A stretch of DNA of 64,000 nucleotides from Glandiceps talaboti (GCF_964340395.1 NC_135566.1:20913584-20977583); one strand, 5' to 3'; positions 35,298 to 48,239 are shown, counted from the stretch's first letter. A program made the numbers and translations. The notes: generated by a model from the sequence alone, not told the origin.

Positions 35298-38200
35298 GAT
35301 TCTGGAGATCTTACAGAATCTGATACAGAAGGTGAAAACAGTGGCGACATAGCTGATGACATTCACACACGGTTACGACAGAGAAAAAAAGATCAAGACA
35401 GACCACGGAGGACGAGACTTGTCACCAAGCATACTTCTGATTTCTCTCTACTAGATTCAACTTCAGAACCTGAAGAAGAAATAACAAAAGTCAAAGTCAA
35501 ACAAAATCAGAAGATAGACAAACTAGTTTGCAGTACTTCAGAATCAAACTCTGAAGTACGAAGCAAGAAAGCAAGTTCTGAAAGTTGTAATTTGAGGAAT
35601 TACATTAAACGGTCTCTGTCTAGAGATGGTTCAATAAAAAGACCTTCAAAGTTTCTTAGGCAAGCTCTATCAGCACGCAGCATAGCAATGTATAGTCACT
35701 TAGCATCTAGGAAAAATGCAACAAAACGACTGTCTATGGCACACAGAATCGATTCATCGTGTATTGTTTCGAGAAAAGCAGATGATTTTGTCAGTAAGGA
35801 CTTGCCATCAGATTTTGTCAGTAAGGACTTGCCATCAGAAAATACAGATGGCATAAAGTTTGAGAGTGGTATAGCTGTGATAGAAGGAATGTCTTCCAGT
35901 CCTGGGCCCTTTAAGAATAATCCCATGGATAGAAGCCATAGTCAATCTACAACAGACAAAGTGTCAATTCATCCAATGAAGAGGAGCCACTCAATGCCAG
36001 CAGGTGATGCAGCAAAGTTAGATAGGAAAGATCCATTCCAAGTTGGGCATACAAGTTTACAAAGGATGAGATTCAACAGTGCATTACATCAGAAGACCAA
36101 TGCCACTGTCAAGATGACTGGGTGGAATGACAAGTTTTTAGAAAAGTATAAGATTCCTTCAATAAGCAAACAGAATAACAACACCAGCACTAACACAAAC
36201 ACAAACAGAGTGTATGACAGAGAAGATGGACAGAAGTTGGAATATCGCAAAAAGTCAGAATCGCAGGCATTTTCACAAGGTGTTGATAAAAGTGAGTCTA
36301 AAAGTATTATTACACCAATTTCATCTGGTGCCCAAAGCAATAGGGAAGACCCCCTCCAAGTGTATTTAGACAAGCATAGAGAAATAGACAAGTCAAAAGC
36401 TATAAACAGTCAAAGTAATTCAACAAAATCTGTACTAGCGACAGCCCGTTCTGCTACGCACCCTTACAGACAGCGACAGAGTCTGACAATCGAAATAAAA
36501 AATGAAAGAACAAGCAATAATAATTCTCTTATTTCCAATAGTCAAAGCAATATAATATCTACAACCTCTTTAAACAATGTTGTTAGTACATCACACAAAT
36601 TGAGAATGGAAAGAGAGATCCCATTGCAGAAGTTCCTTCAAAGAAAGCAGTCTGCTTCAGCCAACGTGGAAAAAGAATGTGCAAGTGTCGCCATTAAACC
36701 AAACCACTCACCAAGCAATAGTAACGACAATAAAACAGGAAACCCACTTGTTTCTGAACTCAGAGTAGTACCAGGAAATATAGATGAAAATGAAGCTCCT
36801 CAACATAATGGAGATGTAGAAGACAGCCAGAAGACACAACATTTTCAGAAGAAGTTCCTAATACCTCAACTTGAGAGTATATCCTCAACGATGCCAGACA
36901 AATTTATGGCAAGTGATACAGACCAAAGTGACGAAGGTATGGGTGAAGATGACCCTGCAAACCAGGGAGCTTCTGTTTCTAAAAAAGACAATGAACCAAA
37001 ACAACAATCTGAAAAGAATATGTCTCAGACAAAGTCAATAGGTGATCCACCTCAACTATTTCCAAACCAATACTCTAACCAACCTGCTGAGACTGAATCT
37101 GAAATGCCAAAACTTATCCCAATAAAAAAGAGTTCAAGTTCTCCTAAGAAAGACTCTACTCACACTCAAGGTAATGAAGAAGAGAGTACTGAAAAAATAG
37201 TACAGGAATTAGACACTTTGATATCATCTAAAAATGAGAAATTATCAGAAGACTGCAGATCAAGTCAAACAAGAAATGCAAAAGATCCCAAAGGGCCCAC
37301 TTCTAAATTACCAGGCATTGATGAAAGAAGAAAAGGTGTATCCCAAGGCAGGAGCAGCTCAGAGAAAGTAATGACCCTCGAAGAACATGCGGAGGTTGTT
37401 CAGGCTCGTGTTATGGAATTTAATGAATCTAGGCAACAAACCCAATCCATGCAAAATGAGCAAAAAAAAGAGATGACCTCAATTTTTGATTGCAATGATA
37501 ACAACAAAATAAGGGCCGAGACAGAAGCTATGAGTGCAAGTAAGACATCAATTTACAGTCAGGATTTACAAGCATCATCTGAATCCAAAGCTGTGGGTGA
37601 AGAATCATGTAAGAGCACTCCACCAGTTGAAGGCGTTCAGTTACTTGTATCCATACCGCTTGATACTATCACAACAAACAAGAACACTGAACTACCAAAT
37701 CACATTACAGAGAAATCTCAAGCTCCTGAGATGTTGTCCTACACCTCTGAACTATCTGTTGTAGACATAGACAAACAGAATGAGATCCTTGTGGAACAAG
37801 ACAGAGCTGTAGAAGGTCTTCTAGAATCAGAAAATAACAATGGGATTGAATCTAGGTTGACTATTGACACCACTCAGTCTAGATACTCTTGCAACAATTT
37901 TCATAATGATCAAATTGTGAAAGAGAAAAGTCCAAATGTACTTGTCAATGACCTGACCAAAGACATTAAGGAAGGGGAAAATACCAGCATTTTAGAGTGT
38001 ACTCCTATCAACTTTAAAACCAGCAACATTTTGGAGTGTGCTCCTAACAGCTTTAAGACGCAAACAGGAGATAACGAGAATGTGAATGAAAATGAAAACG
38101 AAACACCCCTTCCAAAGGACAGGAAAATGTCTTGCAGCAACACCCTGGATGAGACTGATTCAATTAAAAAGACAGTTGATAAAGACCCTTCTCATTGTGA

Positions 38201-39846
38201 AGATTCTTTTTCAGAAAATGACAGGCAAAGGATAGAAGAGAATTACCCTGCAGAGGACCTAAAGAATCACACTTCTACATCAAGAAATGTTACAGAATTA
38301 GACAACACTTTACTGGTAAATAAATCAGCCTTTGAACAAGAGGATACAGAGAGGTTAACTCAAGAGCAGAGCATGAACATTTCACATCAACTCAGTCAGG
38401 AAACCATAACTGCTGAATGTCAATCACCACCTGTGGCTTCTTATCATGGTAATATTCCAGTAACACCAATGCTTACTGCAGTGTCAACTCCAACTTTAAC
38501 ATCTAGTAGTGTCACATCAAAACCTGCAGACATGACAACCACTACATGCACTTCAACAAAGGATAAGACCAGTTACAAAACTTTGACAAGTGCTTCAGTC
38601 AGAAAACCTACTCCGATCCTTCCCAAACCAATGAGTATAAACAATCTCAATATAACTACACATGGATCTCCAGTGGTAACAAGCTGTGCTGTCTCTTCTG
38701 AGATTTTAAGTCCACATCAAAATCCCACGGTTATCAGTAAGTTTCCAGTAAGTAATCCCTTACCTTTACAGCATGCCATGCAAGTTTCAATGCTTCAAAG
38801 CCCAATTCTTCAATCTGTACAGCCATGTGATACCATAACAGAGAATAATCAGAGAGTTGTCTCCTCCATCACACAAAAAGATTCAACACAGCTTGAACAA
38901 CATGTACCAGATATGCAGACACCAATACCAAAACCAGAAGAGTCCAAGACATTGGAAGAAAAGAATATGGCAATCAAACCAACAATTCAAGGTACAAACT
39001 ACAAAAATGCAATGGTCAAACGTTGGCATTTGAGGAGCAAGTCTCCAGAAAAGGTCCCTAGAAGTAGTTCAGATGACAACAATCAGACTGACACTTTGAA
39101 ATCACCAAGGGAACAGAACAAAAAAGAAAATACAGGAAATGGAATGGATAAAAAACTGGACCATGCAAATGATCAATCCTGTCTCCCCAAACGGGAATTG
39201 AGAGTAACTAGAGGCCTGGGGGAAAAACTCCAAAGGGGAAATGTGGTTGAGCAGAAAGAAATGAAAAAATATCAGGATGATCACTCTAAAAAACAAGTAG
39301 TAAAGGTGCTTCGTAGTCAAAGATTATCTAATCTCAGCAGAAGAGGTGGAAGTACAGACCATAATGTTAGTGATGGGGGAAAAGTGGCAAAGTCAACGAA
39401 GCAAACTGGTACTACCAAAACTGATGTTGAAAACAGTAATATTGAAACCAAGAAGTCAAAGGAAACAAAGTCTAATGCAGACAAATCTCCCACTTTATCC
39501 AATATCATTGATAGTTTAACCAAAGACTTGCATGACAAGCATGGCTCAGAGTTTGAGGAGCTCCTCAGTGAAGAAACATCACAGTTAAATGTGTTAGTTC
39601 CTCATGATAAAAGACGTACATCTGAGGAGGATGGAAACCAAGGTACCAAATCAACTTCTACAAAATCTCTCCCAAGAAGAAGGAGATGTATTCAAAAGAA
39701 TAAAGACACTGAGAAAGTACAAAAAACAGACGATGTAGTTGGAGATGGCTCCCAAGACTCCTCTACAGACAGTGTTAGTACAGAGAATGAACATGGTATG
39801 GGATATACAAGAAAAACCAGACGTTCCACGGCCTCCAAAAGGAAAA
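35298..39846 (+). CDS. PHD-MYND protein, exon 2 (giant disordered exon)
   Basis: Internal exon, 4549 bp, residues 57-1573. The acceptor is TTGTCTTTTAG before 35298 (phase 0) and the donor GTGAGT is at 39847 (leaves phase 1). It is rich in Ser, Lys, Glu, Asn and Gln with no folded domain that I recognise. Visible elements: acidic start (DSGDLTESDTEGENSGD); basic, NLS-like RQRKKDQDRPRRTR near 35380; a 27-bp duplication giving DFVSKDLPS twice (35784-35837); RSHSMP (35982-35999), an exact 14-3-3 mode-1 pattern; three related motifs RKDPFQV, REDPLQV and REIPLQK (36024, 36342, 36612); a paired ILECTPINFKT / ILECAPNSFKT (about 37990-38060); and basic clusters PRRRR and RKTRRSTASKRK at the end. The frame is open well upstream of the first Met at 35592, and the exon must begin at the splice site rather than at that Met. 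Confidence 0.9.
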
Positions 39847-40085
39847 GTGAGTATGAGAATTATTGTTAACAAACATTTATTATGTGTACAGGTACTTTGA
39901 TAATGCTTAAATAAATTATATTAATACATAATTATCATTCTATGAAATTTGTTGATCAAGTTAAAATTTCACACAAAACGTTTGTTGATGCGAAAAGCTT
40001 AACCAATAAACATAATGTGTGTCTTGTGTGAAACATGTAGAATGACATTAGCTGCATACATATGGAAGGACACCTTATTGCATTT
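39847..40085. other. Start of intron 2
   Basis: Donor GTGAGT at 39847. AT-rich intron sequence with nothing further recognised before the 34-37-bp array. Confidence 0.6.
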
Positions 40086-40830
40086 CTATGAGCATACATG
40101 TATGTACAATGTACACCCAGATTCACTACATGTATGTACAATGTACACCCAGATTCACTATACATGTATGTACAATGTACACCCAGATTCACTACATGTA
40201 TGTACAATGTACACCCAGATTGACTATATATATATGTACCTTGTACACCAAGATTCAATACATGTGTATGTACAATGTACACCCAGATTCACTATATATG
40301 TATATGTACAATGTACACCCAGATTTACTATATATATATGTACCTTGTACACCCAGATTCAATACATGTGTATGTACAATGTACACCCAGATTCACTATA
40401 TATGTATATGTACAATGTACACCCAGATTCACTACATGTATGTACAATGTACACCCAGATTCACTATATATATATGTACCTTGTACACCCAGATTCAATA
40501 CATGTGTATGTACAATGTACACCCAGATTCACTATATATGTATATGTACAATGTACACCCAGGTTCACTATACATGTATGTACAATGTACACCCAGATTC
40601 ACTATATATGTATGTGCAATGTACACCCAGATTGACTATATATATAATTATGTACCTTGTACACCCAGATTCAATACATGTGTATGTACAATGTACACCC
40701 AGATTCACTATATATGTATATGTACTATGTACACCCAGGTTCACTATACATGTATGTACAATGTACACCCAGATTCACTATATATGTATGTGCAATGTAC
40801 ACCCAGATTCACTATACATGTAAATTATGA
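40086..40830. repeat. ~34-37-bp minisatellite with ~175-bp higher-order pattern (intron 2)
   Basis: The core unit is TGTACAATGTACACCCAGAT plus TCACTATA and a variable ATATGTATA or CATGTATG spacer. Units with TGTACCTTGTACACC occur every four to five units, giving a higher-order repeat of roughly 175 bp. The spacer length changes keep all three forward frames open in turn (up to 288 codons); these are artefacts. Each unit carries the palindromic TGTACAatGTACA pair. Confidence 0.93.
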
Positions 40831-41065
40831 CTCAACTTTTGCAGAAGCGGATATGTACGCTGTGTCGACCAGTGTTTCAAAGCTACGTTTTATTGTCATA
40901 ACTAATGCATGGATATACAATGTCAGGTCTGGTAGTGCAGAATTTTTCTTTTAGACAAAGTGTGAAGGTACAACAATTTAAAGGTTTGTCCTTGCAGAAG
41001 GGCATTCAGTTTACATCTGGTATGAAAATGTCTTTATTTCCTGTAGTCGCATTGCCATTTAACAA

Positions 41066-44000
41066 ATGTTCTGTTCAAGTAACATTGACAAGTGTTCTGT
41101 TCAAGTAACATTGACAAGCGTTCTGTTCAAGTAACATTGACAAGTGTTCTGTTCAAGTAACATTGACAAGTGTTCTGTTCAAGTAACATTGACAAGTGTT
41201 CTGTTCAAGTAACATTGACAAGTGTTCTGTTCAAGTAACATTGACAAGCGTTCTGTTCAAGTAACATTGACAAGTGTTCTGTTCATGTAACATTGACAAG
41301 CGTTCTGTTCAAGTAACATTGACAAGTGTTCTGTTCATGTAACATTGACAAGTGTTCTGTTCAAGTAACATTGACAAGTGTTCTGTTCAAGTAACATTGA
41401 CAAGTGTTCTGTTCAAGTAACATTGACAAGTGTTCTGTTCAAGTAACATTGACAAGTGTTCTGTTCAAGTAACATTGACAAGTGTTCTGTTCAAGTAACA
41501 TTGACAAGTGTTCTGTTCATGTAACATTGACAAGTGTTCTGTTCAAGTAACATTGACAAGTGTTCTGTTCATGTAACATTGACAAGTGTTCTGTTCAAGT
41601 AACATTGACAAGTGTTCTGTTCAAGTAACATTGACAAGTGTTCTGTTCAAGTAACATTGACAAGTGTTCTGTTCAAGTAACATTGACAAGCGTTCTGTTC
41701 AAGTAACATTGACAAGTGTTCTGTTCAAGTAACATTGACAAGCGTTCTGTTCAAGTAACATTGACAAGTGTTCTGTTCATGTAAGAATGACAAGAGTTCT
41801 GTTCATGTAACATTGACTAGCGTTCTGTTCAAGTAACATTGACAAGTGTTCTGTTCATGTAACGTTGACAAGTGTTCTGTTCATGTAACATTGACAAGTG
41901 GTTCATGTAACATTGACAAGTGTTCTGTTCAAGTAACATTGACAAGTGTTCTGTTCAAGTAACATTGACAAGTGTTCTGTTCAAGTAACATTGACAAGTG
42001 TTCTGTTCATGTAACATTGACAAGTGTTCTGTTCAAGTAACATTGACAAGTGTTCTGTTCATGTAACATTGACAAGTGTTCTGTTCAAGTAACATTGACA
42101 AGTGGTTCAAGTAACATTGACAAGTGTTCTGTTCAAGTAACATTGACAAGTGGTTCAAGTAACATTGACAAGTGTTCTGTTCAAGTAACATTGACAAGTG
42201 TTCTGTTCAAGTAACATTGACAAGTGTTCTGTTCAAGTAACATTGACAAGTGTTCTGTTCAAGTAACATTGACAAGCGTTCTGTTCAAGTAACATTGACA
42301 AGTGTTCTGTTCAAGTAACATTGACAAGCGTTCTGTTCAAGTAACATTGACAAGTGTTCTGTTCAAGTAACATTGACAAGTGTTCTGTTCAAGTAACATT
42401 GACAAGTGTTCTGTTCAAGTAACATTGACAAGCGTTCTGTTCAAGTAACATTGACAAGTGTTCTGTTCAAGTAACATTGACAAGTGTTCTGTTCATGTAA
42501 CATTGACAAGTGTTCTGTTCAAGTAACATTGACAAGTGGTTCAAGTAACATTGACAAGTGTTCTGTTCAAGTAACATTGACAAGTGGTTCAAGTAACATT
42601 GACAAGTGTTCTGTTCAAGTAACATTGACAAGTGTTCTGTTCAAGTAACATTGACAAGTGTTCTGTTCAAGTAACATTGACAAGTGTTCTGTTCAAGTAA
42701 CATTGACAAGTGGTTCAAGTAACATTGACAAGTGTTCTGTTCAAGTAACATTGACAAGTGTTCTGTTCAAGTAACATTGACAAGTGTTCTGTTCAAGTAA
42801 CATTGACAAGTGGTTCAAGTAACATTGACAAGCGTTCTGTTCATGTAACATTGACAAGTGTTCTGTTCATGTAACGTTGACAAGTGTTCTGTTCAAGTAA
42901 CATTGACAAGTGTTCTGTTCAAGTAACATTGACAAGTGTTCTGTTCAAGTAACATTGACAAGCGTTCTGTTCAAGTAACATTGACAAGTGTTCTGTTCAA
43001 GTAACATTGACAAGTGTTCTGTTCATGTAACATTGACAAGTGTTCTGTTCAAGTAACATTGACAAGTGTTCTGTTCAAGTAACATTGACAAGTGTTCTGT
43101 TCAAGTAACATTGACAAGTGTTCTGTTCAAGTAACATTGACAAGTGTTCTGTTCAAGTAACATTGACAAGTGTTCTGTTCAAGTAACATTGACAAGTGGT
43201 TCAAGTAACATTGACAAGTGTTCTGTTCAAGTAACATTGACAAGTGTTCTGTTCAAGTAACATTGACAAGCGTTCTGTTCAAGTAACATTGACAAGTGGT
43301 TCAAGTAACATTGACAAGCATTCTGTTCATGTAACATTGACAAGCGTTCTGTTCAAGTAACATTGACAAGTGTTCTGTTCAAGTAACATTGACAAGCGTT
43401 CTGTTCAAGTAACATTGACAAGTGTTCTGTTCAAGTAACGTTGACAAGTGTTCTGTTCATGTAACATTGACAAGTGTTCTGTTCAAGTAACATTGACAAG
43501 TGTTCTGTTCAAGTAACATTGACAAGTGTTCTGTTCAAGTAACATTGACAAGTGTTCTGTTCAAGTAACATTGACAAGCGTTCTGTTCAAGTAACATTGA
43601 CAAGTGTTCTGTTCATGTAACATTGACAAGTGTTCTGTTCATGTAACATTGACAAGTGTTCTGTTCATGTAACATTGACAATGTTCTGTTCAAGTAACAT
43701 TGACAAGTGTTCTGTTCAAGTAACATTGACAAGTGTTCTGTTCAAGTAACATTGACAAGTGTTCTGTTCAAGTAACATTGACAAGTGTTCTGTTCATGTA
43801 ACATTGACAAGTGTTCTGTTCAAGTAACATTGACAAGTGTTCTGTTCATGTAACATTGACAAGTGTTCTGTTCATGTAAGAATGACAAGAGTTCTGTTCA
43901 CGTAACATTGACAAGTGTTCTGTTCACGTAACATTGACAAGCGTTCTGTTCATGTAACATTGACAAGTGTTCTGTTCATGTAACATTGACAAGTGTTCTG

Positions 44001-46473
44001 TTCATGTAACATTGACAAGTGTTCTGTTCACGTAACATTGACAAGTGTTCTGTTCACGTAACATTGACAAGCGTTCTGTTCAAGTAACATTGGCAAGTGT
44101 TCTTTTCAAGTAACATTGACAAGTGTTCTGTTCATGTAAGAATGACAAGAGTTCTGTTCATGTAACATTGACAAGTGTTCTGTTCAAGTAACATTGACAA
44201 GTGTTCTGTTCAAGTAACATTGACAAGTGTTCTGTTCATGTAAGAATGACAAGTGGTTCAAGTAACATTGACAAGTGTTCTGTTCAAGTAACATTGACAA
44301 GTGTTCTGTTCAAGTAACATTGACAAGTGTTCTGTTCAAGTAACATTGACAAGCGTTCTGTTCAAGTAACATTGACAAGTGTTCTGTTCAAGTAACATTG
44401 ACAAGTGGTTCAAGTAACATTGACATGTGTTCTGTTCATGTAACATTGACAAGTGGTTCATGTAACATTGACAAGTGTTCTGTTCATGTAAGAATGACAA
44501 GTGGTTCAAGTAACATTGACAAGTGTTCTGTTCATGTAACATTGACAAGTGGTTCATGTAACATTGACAAGTGTTCTGTTCATGTAACATTGACAAGTGT
44601 TCTGTTCAAGTAACATTGACAAGCGTTCTGTTCATGTAACATTGACAAGTGTTCTGTTCAAGTAACATTGACATGTGTTCTGTTCATGTAACATTGACAA
44701 GTGTTCTGTTCAAGTAACATTGACAAGCGTTCTGTTCATGTAACATTGACAAGTGTTCTGTTCAAGTAACATTGACAAGTGTTCTGTTCAAGTAACATTG
44801 ACAAGTGTTCTGTTCAAGTAACATTGACAAGCGTTCTGTTCATGTAACATTGACAAGTGTTCTGTTCGAGTAACATTGACAAGTGTTCTGTTCAAGTAAC
44901 ATTGACAAGTGTTCTGTTCAAGTAACATTGACAAGTGTTCTGTTCATGTAACATTGACAAGTGTTCTGTTCATGTAACGTTGACAAGTGTTCTGTTCATG
45001 TAACATTGACAAGTGTTCTGTTCATGTAACATTGACAAGTGTTCTGTTCAAGTAACATTGACAAGTGTTCTGTTCATGTAACATTGACAAGTGTTCTGTT
45101 CATGTAACATTGACAAGTGTTCTGTTCATGTAACATTGACAAGTGTTCTGTTCAAGTAACATTGACAAGTGTTCTGTTCATGTAACATTGACAAGTGGTT
45201 CAAGTAACATTGACAAGTGTTCTGTTCAAGTAACATTGACAAGTGTTCTGTTCAAGTAACATTGACAAGCGTTCTGTTCATGTAACGTTGACAAGTGTTC
45301 TGTTCAAGTAACATTGACAAGTGTTCTGTTCATGTAACATTGACAAGTGGTTCAAGTAACATTGACAAGTGTTCTGTTCATGTAACATTGACAAGTGTTC
45401 TGTTCAAGTAACATTGACAAGCGTTCTGTTCATGTAACGTTGACAAGTGTTCTGTTCAAGTAACATTGACAAGCGTTCTGTTCAAGTAACATTGACAAGC
45501 GTTCTGTTCAAGTAACATTGACAAGTGTTCTGTTCAAGTAACATTGACAAGTGTTCTGTTCAAGTAACATTGACAAGCGTTCTGTTCAAGTAACATTGAC
45601 AAGTGTTCTGTTCAAGTAACATTGACAAGCGTTCTGTTCAAGTAACATTGACAAGTGTTCTGTTCAAGTAACATTGACAAGTGTTCTGTTCAAGTAACAT
45701 TGACAAGTGTTCTGTTCAAGTAACATTGACAAGTGTTCTGTTCATGTAACATTGACAAGTGTTCTGTTCAAGTAACATTGACAAGTGTTCTGTTCAAGTA
45801 ACATTGACAAGCGTTCTGTTCATGTAACATTGACAAGTGTTCTGTTCGAGTAACATTGACAAGTGTTCTGTTCAAGTAACATTGACAAGTGTTCTGTTCA
45901 AGTAACATTGACAAGCGTTCTGTTCAAGTAACATTGACAAGTGTTCTGTTCAAGTAACATTGACAAGTGTTCTGTTCAAGTAACATTGACAAGTGGTTCA
46001 AGTAACATTGACAAGCGTTCTGTTCAAGTAACATTGACAAGCGTTCTGTTCAAGTAACATTGACAAGTGTTCTGTTCATGTAACATTGACAAGTGTTCTG
46101 TTCATGTAACATTGACAAGAGTTCTGTTCATGTAACATTGACAAGTGTTCTGTTCATGTAACATTGACAAGTGTTCTGTTCATGTAACATTGACAAGTGT
46201 TCTGTTCAAGTAACATTGACAAGTGTTCTGTTCAAGTAACATTGACAAGTGTTCTGTTCAAGTAACATTGACAAGTGTTCTGTTCATGTAACATTGACAA
46301 GTGTTCTGTTCAAGTAACATTGACAAGTGTTCTGTTCATGTAACATTGACAAGTGTTCTGTTCAAGTAACATTGACAAGTGTTCTGTTCAAGTAACATTG
46401 ACAAGTGTTCTGTTCATGTAACATTGACAAGTGTTCTGTTCATGTAACATTGACAAGTGTTCTGTTCAAGTAA
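41066..46473. repeat. 26-bp minisatellite, about 208 copies, 5.4 kb (intron 2)
   Basis: The unit is AACATTGACAAGTGTTCTGT plus TCAAGT, with AAGT / ATGT, GTGTT / GCGTT and rare AGAATGACAAGAG variants. A 22-bp variant lacking TTCT (CAAGTGGTTCAAG) recurs along the array. Copy number is length divided by 26, so slightly low because of the 22-bp units. The array fills most of the 6.8-kb intron 2 and ends 154 bp before exon 3. Units contain TGTTCT, which matches a steroid-receptor half-site, probably by chance. Confidence 0.97.
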
Positions 46474-46627
46474 ATGCTTAAAGAAGAAATTACAAACAGC
46501 TTTTTAAATATCTACTAACAGCATGTGCTTTCACAATTTTGGGCAATCTAAAATAAAATGAATCCACTCAACCTAGCTGTATTTAAATCTTTCACAAAAT
46601 GTGTTTGCTTTATTTGTTGATGAATAG

Positions 46628-46903
46628 ATACTGAGAACAGTGTTGGAGGTGTTAACAAAAAATTAAAGATGAAACACAAAGACTCAGAAGACACAAGTAC
46701 TGCTGCACGTCTTGCCCAAGATTTACCAAGACATAACTGGCTCATGGCAAAACATCTGAAGGAACAAAAGAAAGACAAAGTAAAGATAGTGGCAGAAGAA
46801 TCATCAGAAGTGACATCACGTCAAGGTCAGGGTCAAGATGACCAAGAATTGTCTATGACACTGAAGACAAGTGATGAGTATGACTTTTTCAACAATGATA
46901 GTG
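46628..46903 (+). CDS. PHD-MYND protein, exon 3 (phase 1-1 cassette)
   Basis: Internal exon, 276 bp, residues 1573-1665. The acceptor is TTTGTTGATGAATAG before 46628, and the donor GTAAGT is at 46904. The split codon A|AT formed with exon 2 restores the frame. A competing AG at 46639-46640 would not. It encodes a basic then acidic segment (NKKLKMKHKDSEDTSTAARL, then KHLKEQKKDKVKIVAEESSE). The length is divisible by 3 with phase 1 at both ends, so it could be skipped without a frameshift. No known domain. It sits just downstream of the 26-bp array. Confidence 0.8.
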
Positions 46904-47040
46904 GTAAGTATGTACAAAAGTTCTAAGTATTGCACTTATAGTACTTATTGTATAGTATAAAGTTTTTAGTATTGTGTTGGTTGTACAGCTGTACATATAA
47001 TGTATTAAGCTCTGTTTACTCCAGCAGACATTTTACATTA

Positions 47041-47079
47041 TATTGTATGTGTTGTGTGTGTGTGTGTATGTGTATGTGT

Positions 47080-47123
<44 letters not shown>

Positions 47124-47256
47124 TGTGTGTGTGTGTGTATGTGTATGTGTGTGTGTGTATGTGTGTGTGTGTGTGTATGTGTATGTGTGTGTATGTGTTG
47201 TGTGTGTGTGTATGTGTATGTGTGTGTATGTGTGTGTGTATGTGTTGTGTGTGTAT

Positions 47257-47318
<62 letters not shown>
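47041..47318 (+). repeat. (TG)n-rich tract just upstream of the exon 4 acceptor
   Basis: About 278 bp of TG repeats with TATG interruptions, ending 39 nt before the AG of exon 4. In the transcript this is a (UG)n tract beside a 3' splice site. (UG)n is the known binding site of TDP-43 and CELF-type proteins; the classic case is human CFTR exon 9. Frames of alternating Cys and Val through it are artefacts. Confidence 0.9.
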
Positions 47319-47320
<2 letters not shown>

Positions 47321-47357
47321 ATGTATAGTGTTATTGATATGATCTTTGTATTTGCAG

Positions 47358-47975
47358 ATGACAATCAGAGTAGCCCTCCGTCAGTTGCAGTGAGAACCAA
47401 AGAAAGCAATGCTACCATTCCTGCAGTGGATCATCCTGATGGTGATGGTCAAGACACTGAAGAAGTGAGCAGTCAAAATGAACCTTGTGATCTTTCCATG
47501 AAAGTACCTCAACAAGAGCACAACGAAATAGAAGAAGAAGTTGCAGATGACAGCTTATCTCCTGAAATAAATAGGAATAGCACCAACACTAGTGATCAGC
47601 CATTAGATCTAAGTTTAAAACAAACCACCATAGCTCAACAGAATGATATAGCAAATACCAACATAGATCTACATACCTCATTAGACCCAGTGACAGTGTT
47701 TGAAAGAAAGAGTGTTCCACCATTGAAGACCTCAAAAATATTAACAAGCCCTCCTCCATTGAAGAAGGACCCTATTAATGTTACTATGCGTAGCGATACT
47801 AACAAGACAGCAGAGACACTTGCAACTCAAACACCAGTCATCGATGGGGATGATAATGCAAAGAGAGTTGTGGAAGAAACAAGTGTCAAACCTGTCAATG
47901 TTCACAGTGAAAGTACAAAAGACCCTGCAGAAGTAAATCTAGAGAGAATTGGATCTCAGCTATTGAAATCAACAG
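47358..47975 (+). CDS. PHD-MYND protein, exon 4 (two CtBP-type motifs; phase 1-1 cassette)
   Basis: Internal exon, 618 bp, residues 1665-1871. The acceptor is ATCTTTGTATTTGCAG before 47358 and the donor GTATTA at 47976 is weak. The split codons G|AT (with exon 3) and G|GT (with exon 5) keep the frame. It encodes PCDLSMK (47483-47503, residues 1707-1713) and PLDLSLK (47600-47620, residues 1746-1752). Both fit the PxDLSxK consensus by which repressors recruit the corepressor CtBP. The rest is acidic and disordered. The length is a multiple of 3 and both ends are phase 1, so skipping would remove both motifs and leave the rest intact. The frame continues upstream into the TG tract, so its apparent Met start at 47054 is not real. 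Confidence 0.87.
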
Positions 47976-48239
47976 GTATTAATAAAACAGTTAACATATA
48001 CTATAACTACTATCACTTAAACTTGCCTGCATTGTATGGCTTACATCAGAGACATCTGTGAAACAAAGTCAACCAATACATTCTGTTATACAATTTCACA
48101 TTTCTTGGAATTTGTTCACGTCCATGATTAGGTAATTGGAACAAATTCACTCAGCACAATAATATAAATTTTGTTTTGTATGGCATTGCACATGTCAAAT
48201 TCAGTGGCAGGTCTGGCTTTGATCTGGAAATGGGTATGT
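47976..48239. other. Start of intron 4
   Basis: Donor GTATTA at 47976. If the donor is missed, the frame runs on to a TGA stop near 48060, so intron retention would truncate the protein. Nothing else recognised. Confidence 0.6.

Noticed and set aside
35592-35594. Met at 35592 as the start of a separate gene
   Set aside because: The same frame is open from the acceptor at 35298 and joins in phase with the PHD exon.
40088-40954. 288-codon frame rich in Tyr, Met, Cys and Thr
   Set aside because: Artefact of the 34-37-bp array in intron 2; several frames are open in the same place.
46640-46641. Alternative acceptor AACAG for exon 3
   Set aside because: Its phase does not fit the one-base remainder of exon 2; the AG at 46627 does.
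47054-47357. N-terminal Cys/Val repeat preceding exon 4 in the same frame
   Set aside because: It is the TG tract read through; a clear acceptor at 47357 and phase match with exon 3 show that it is intron.
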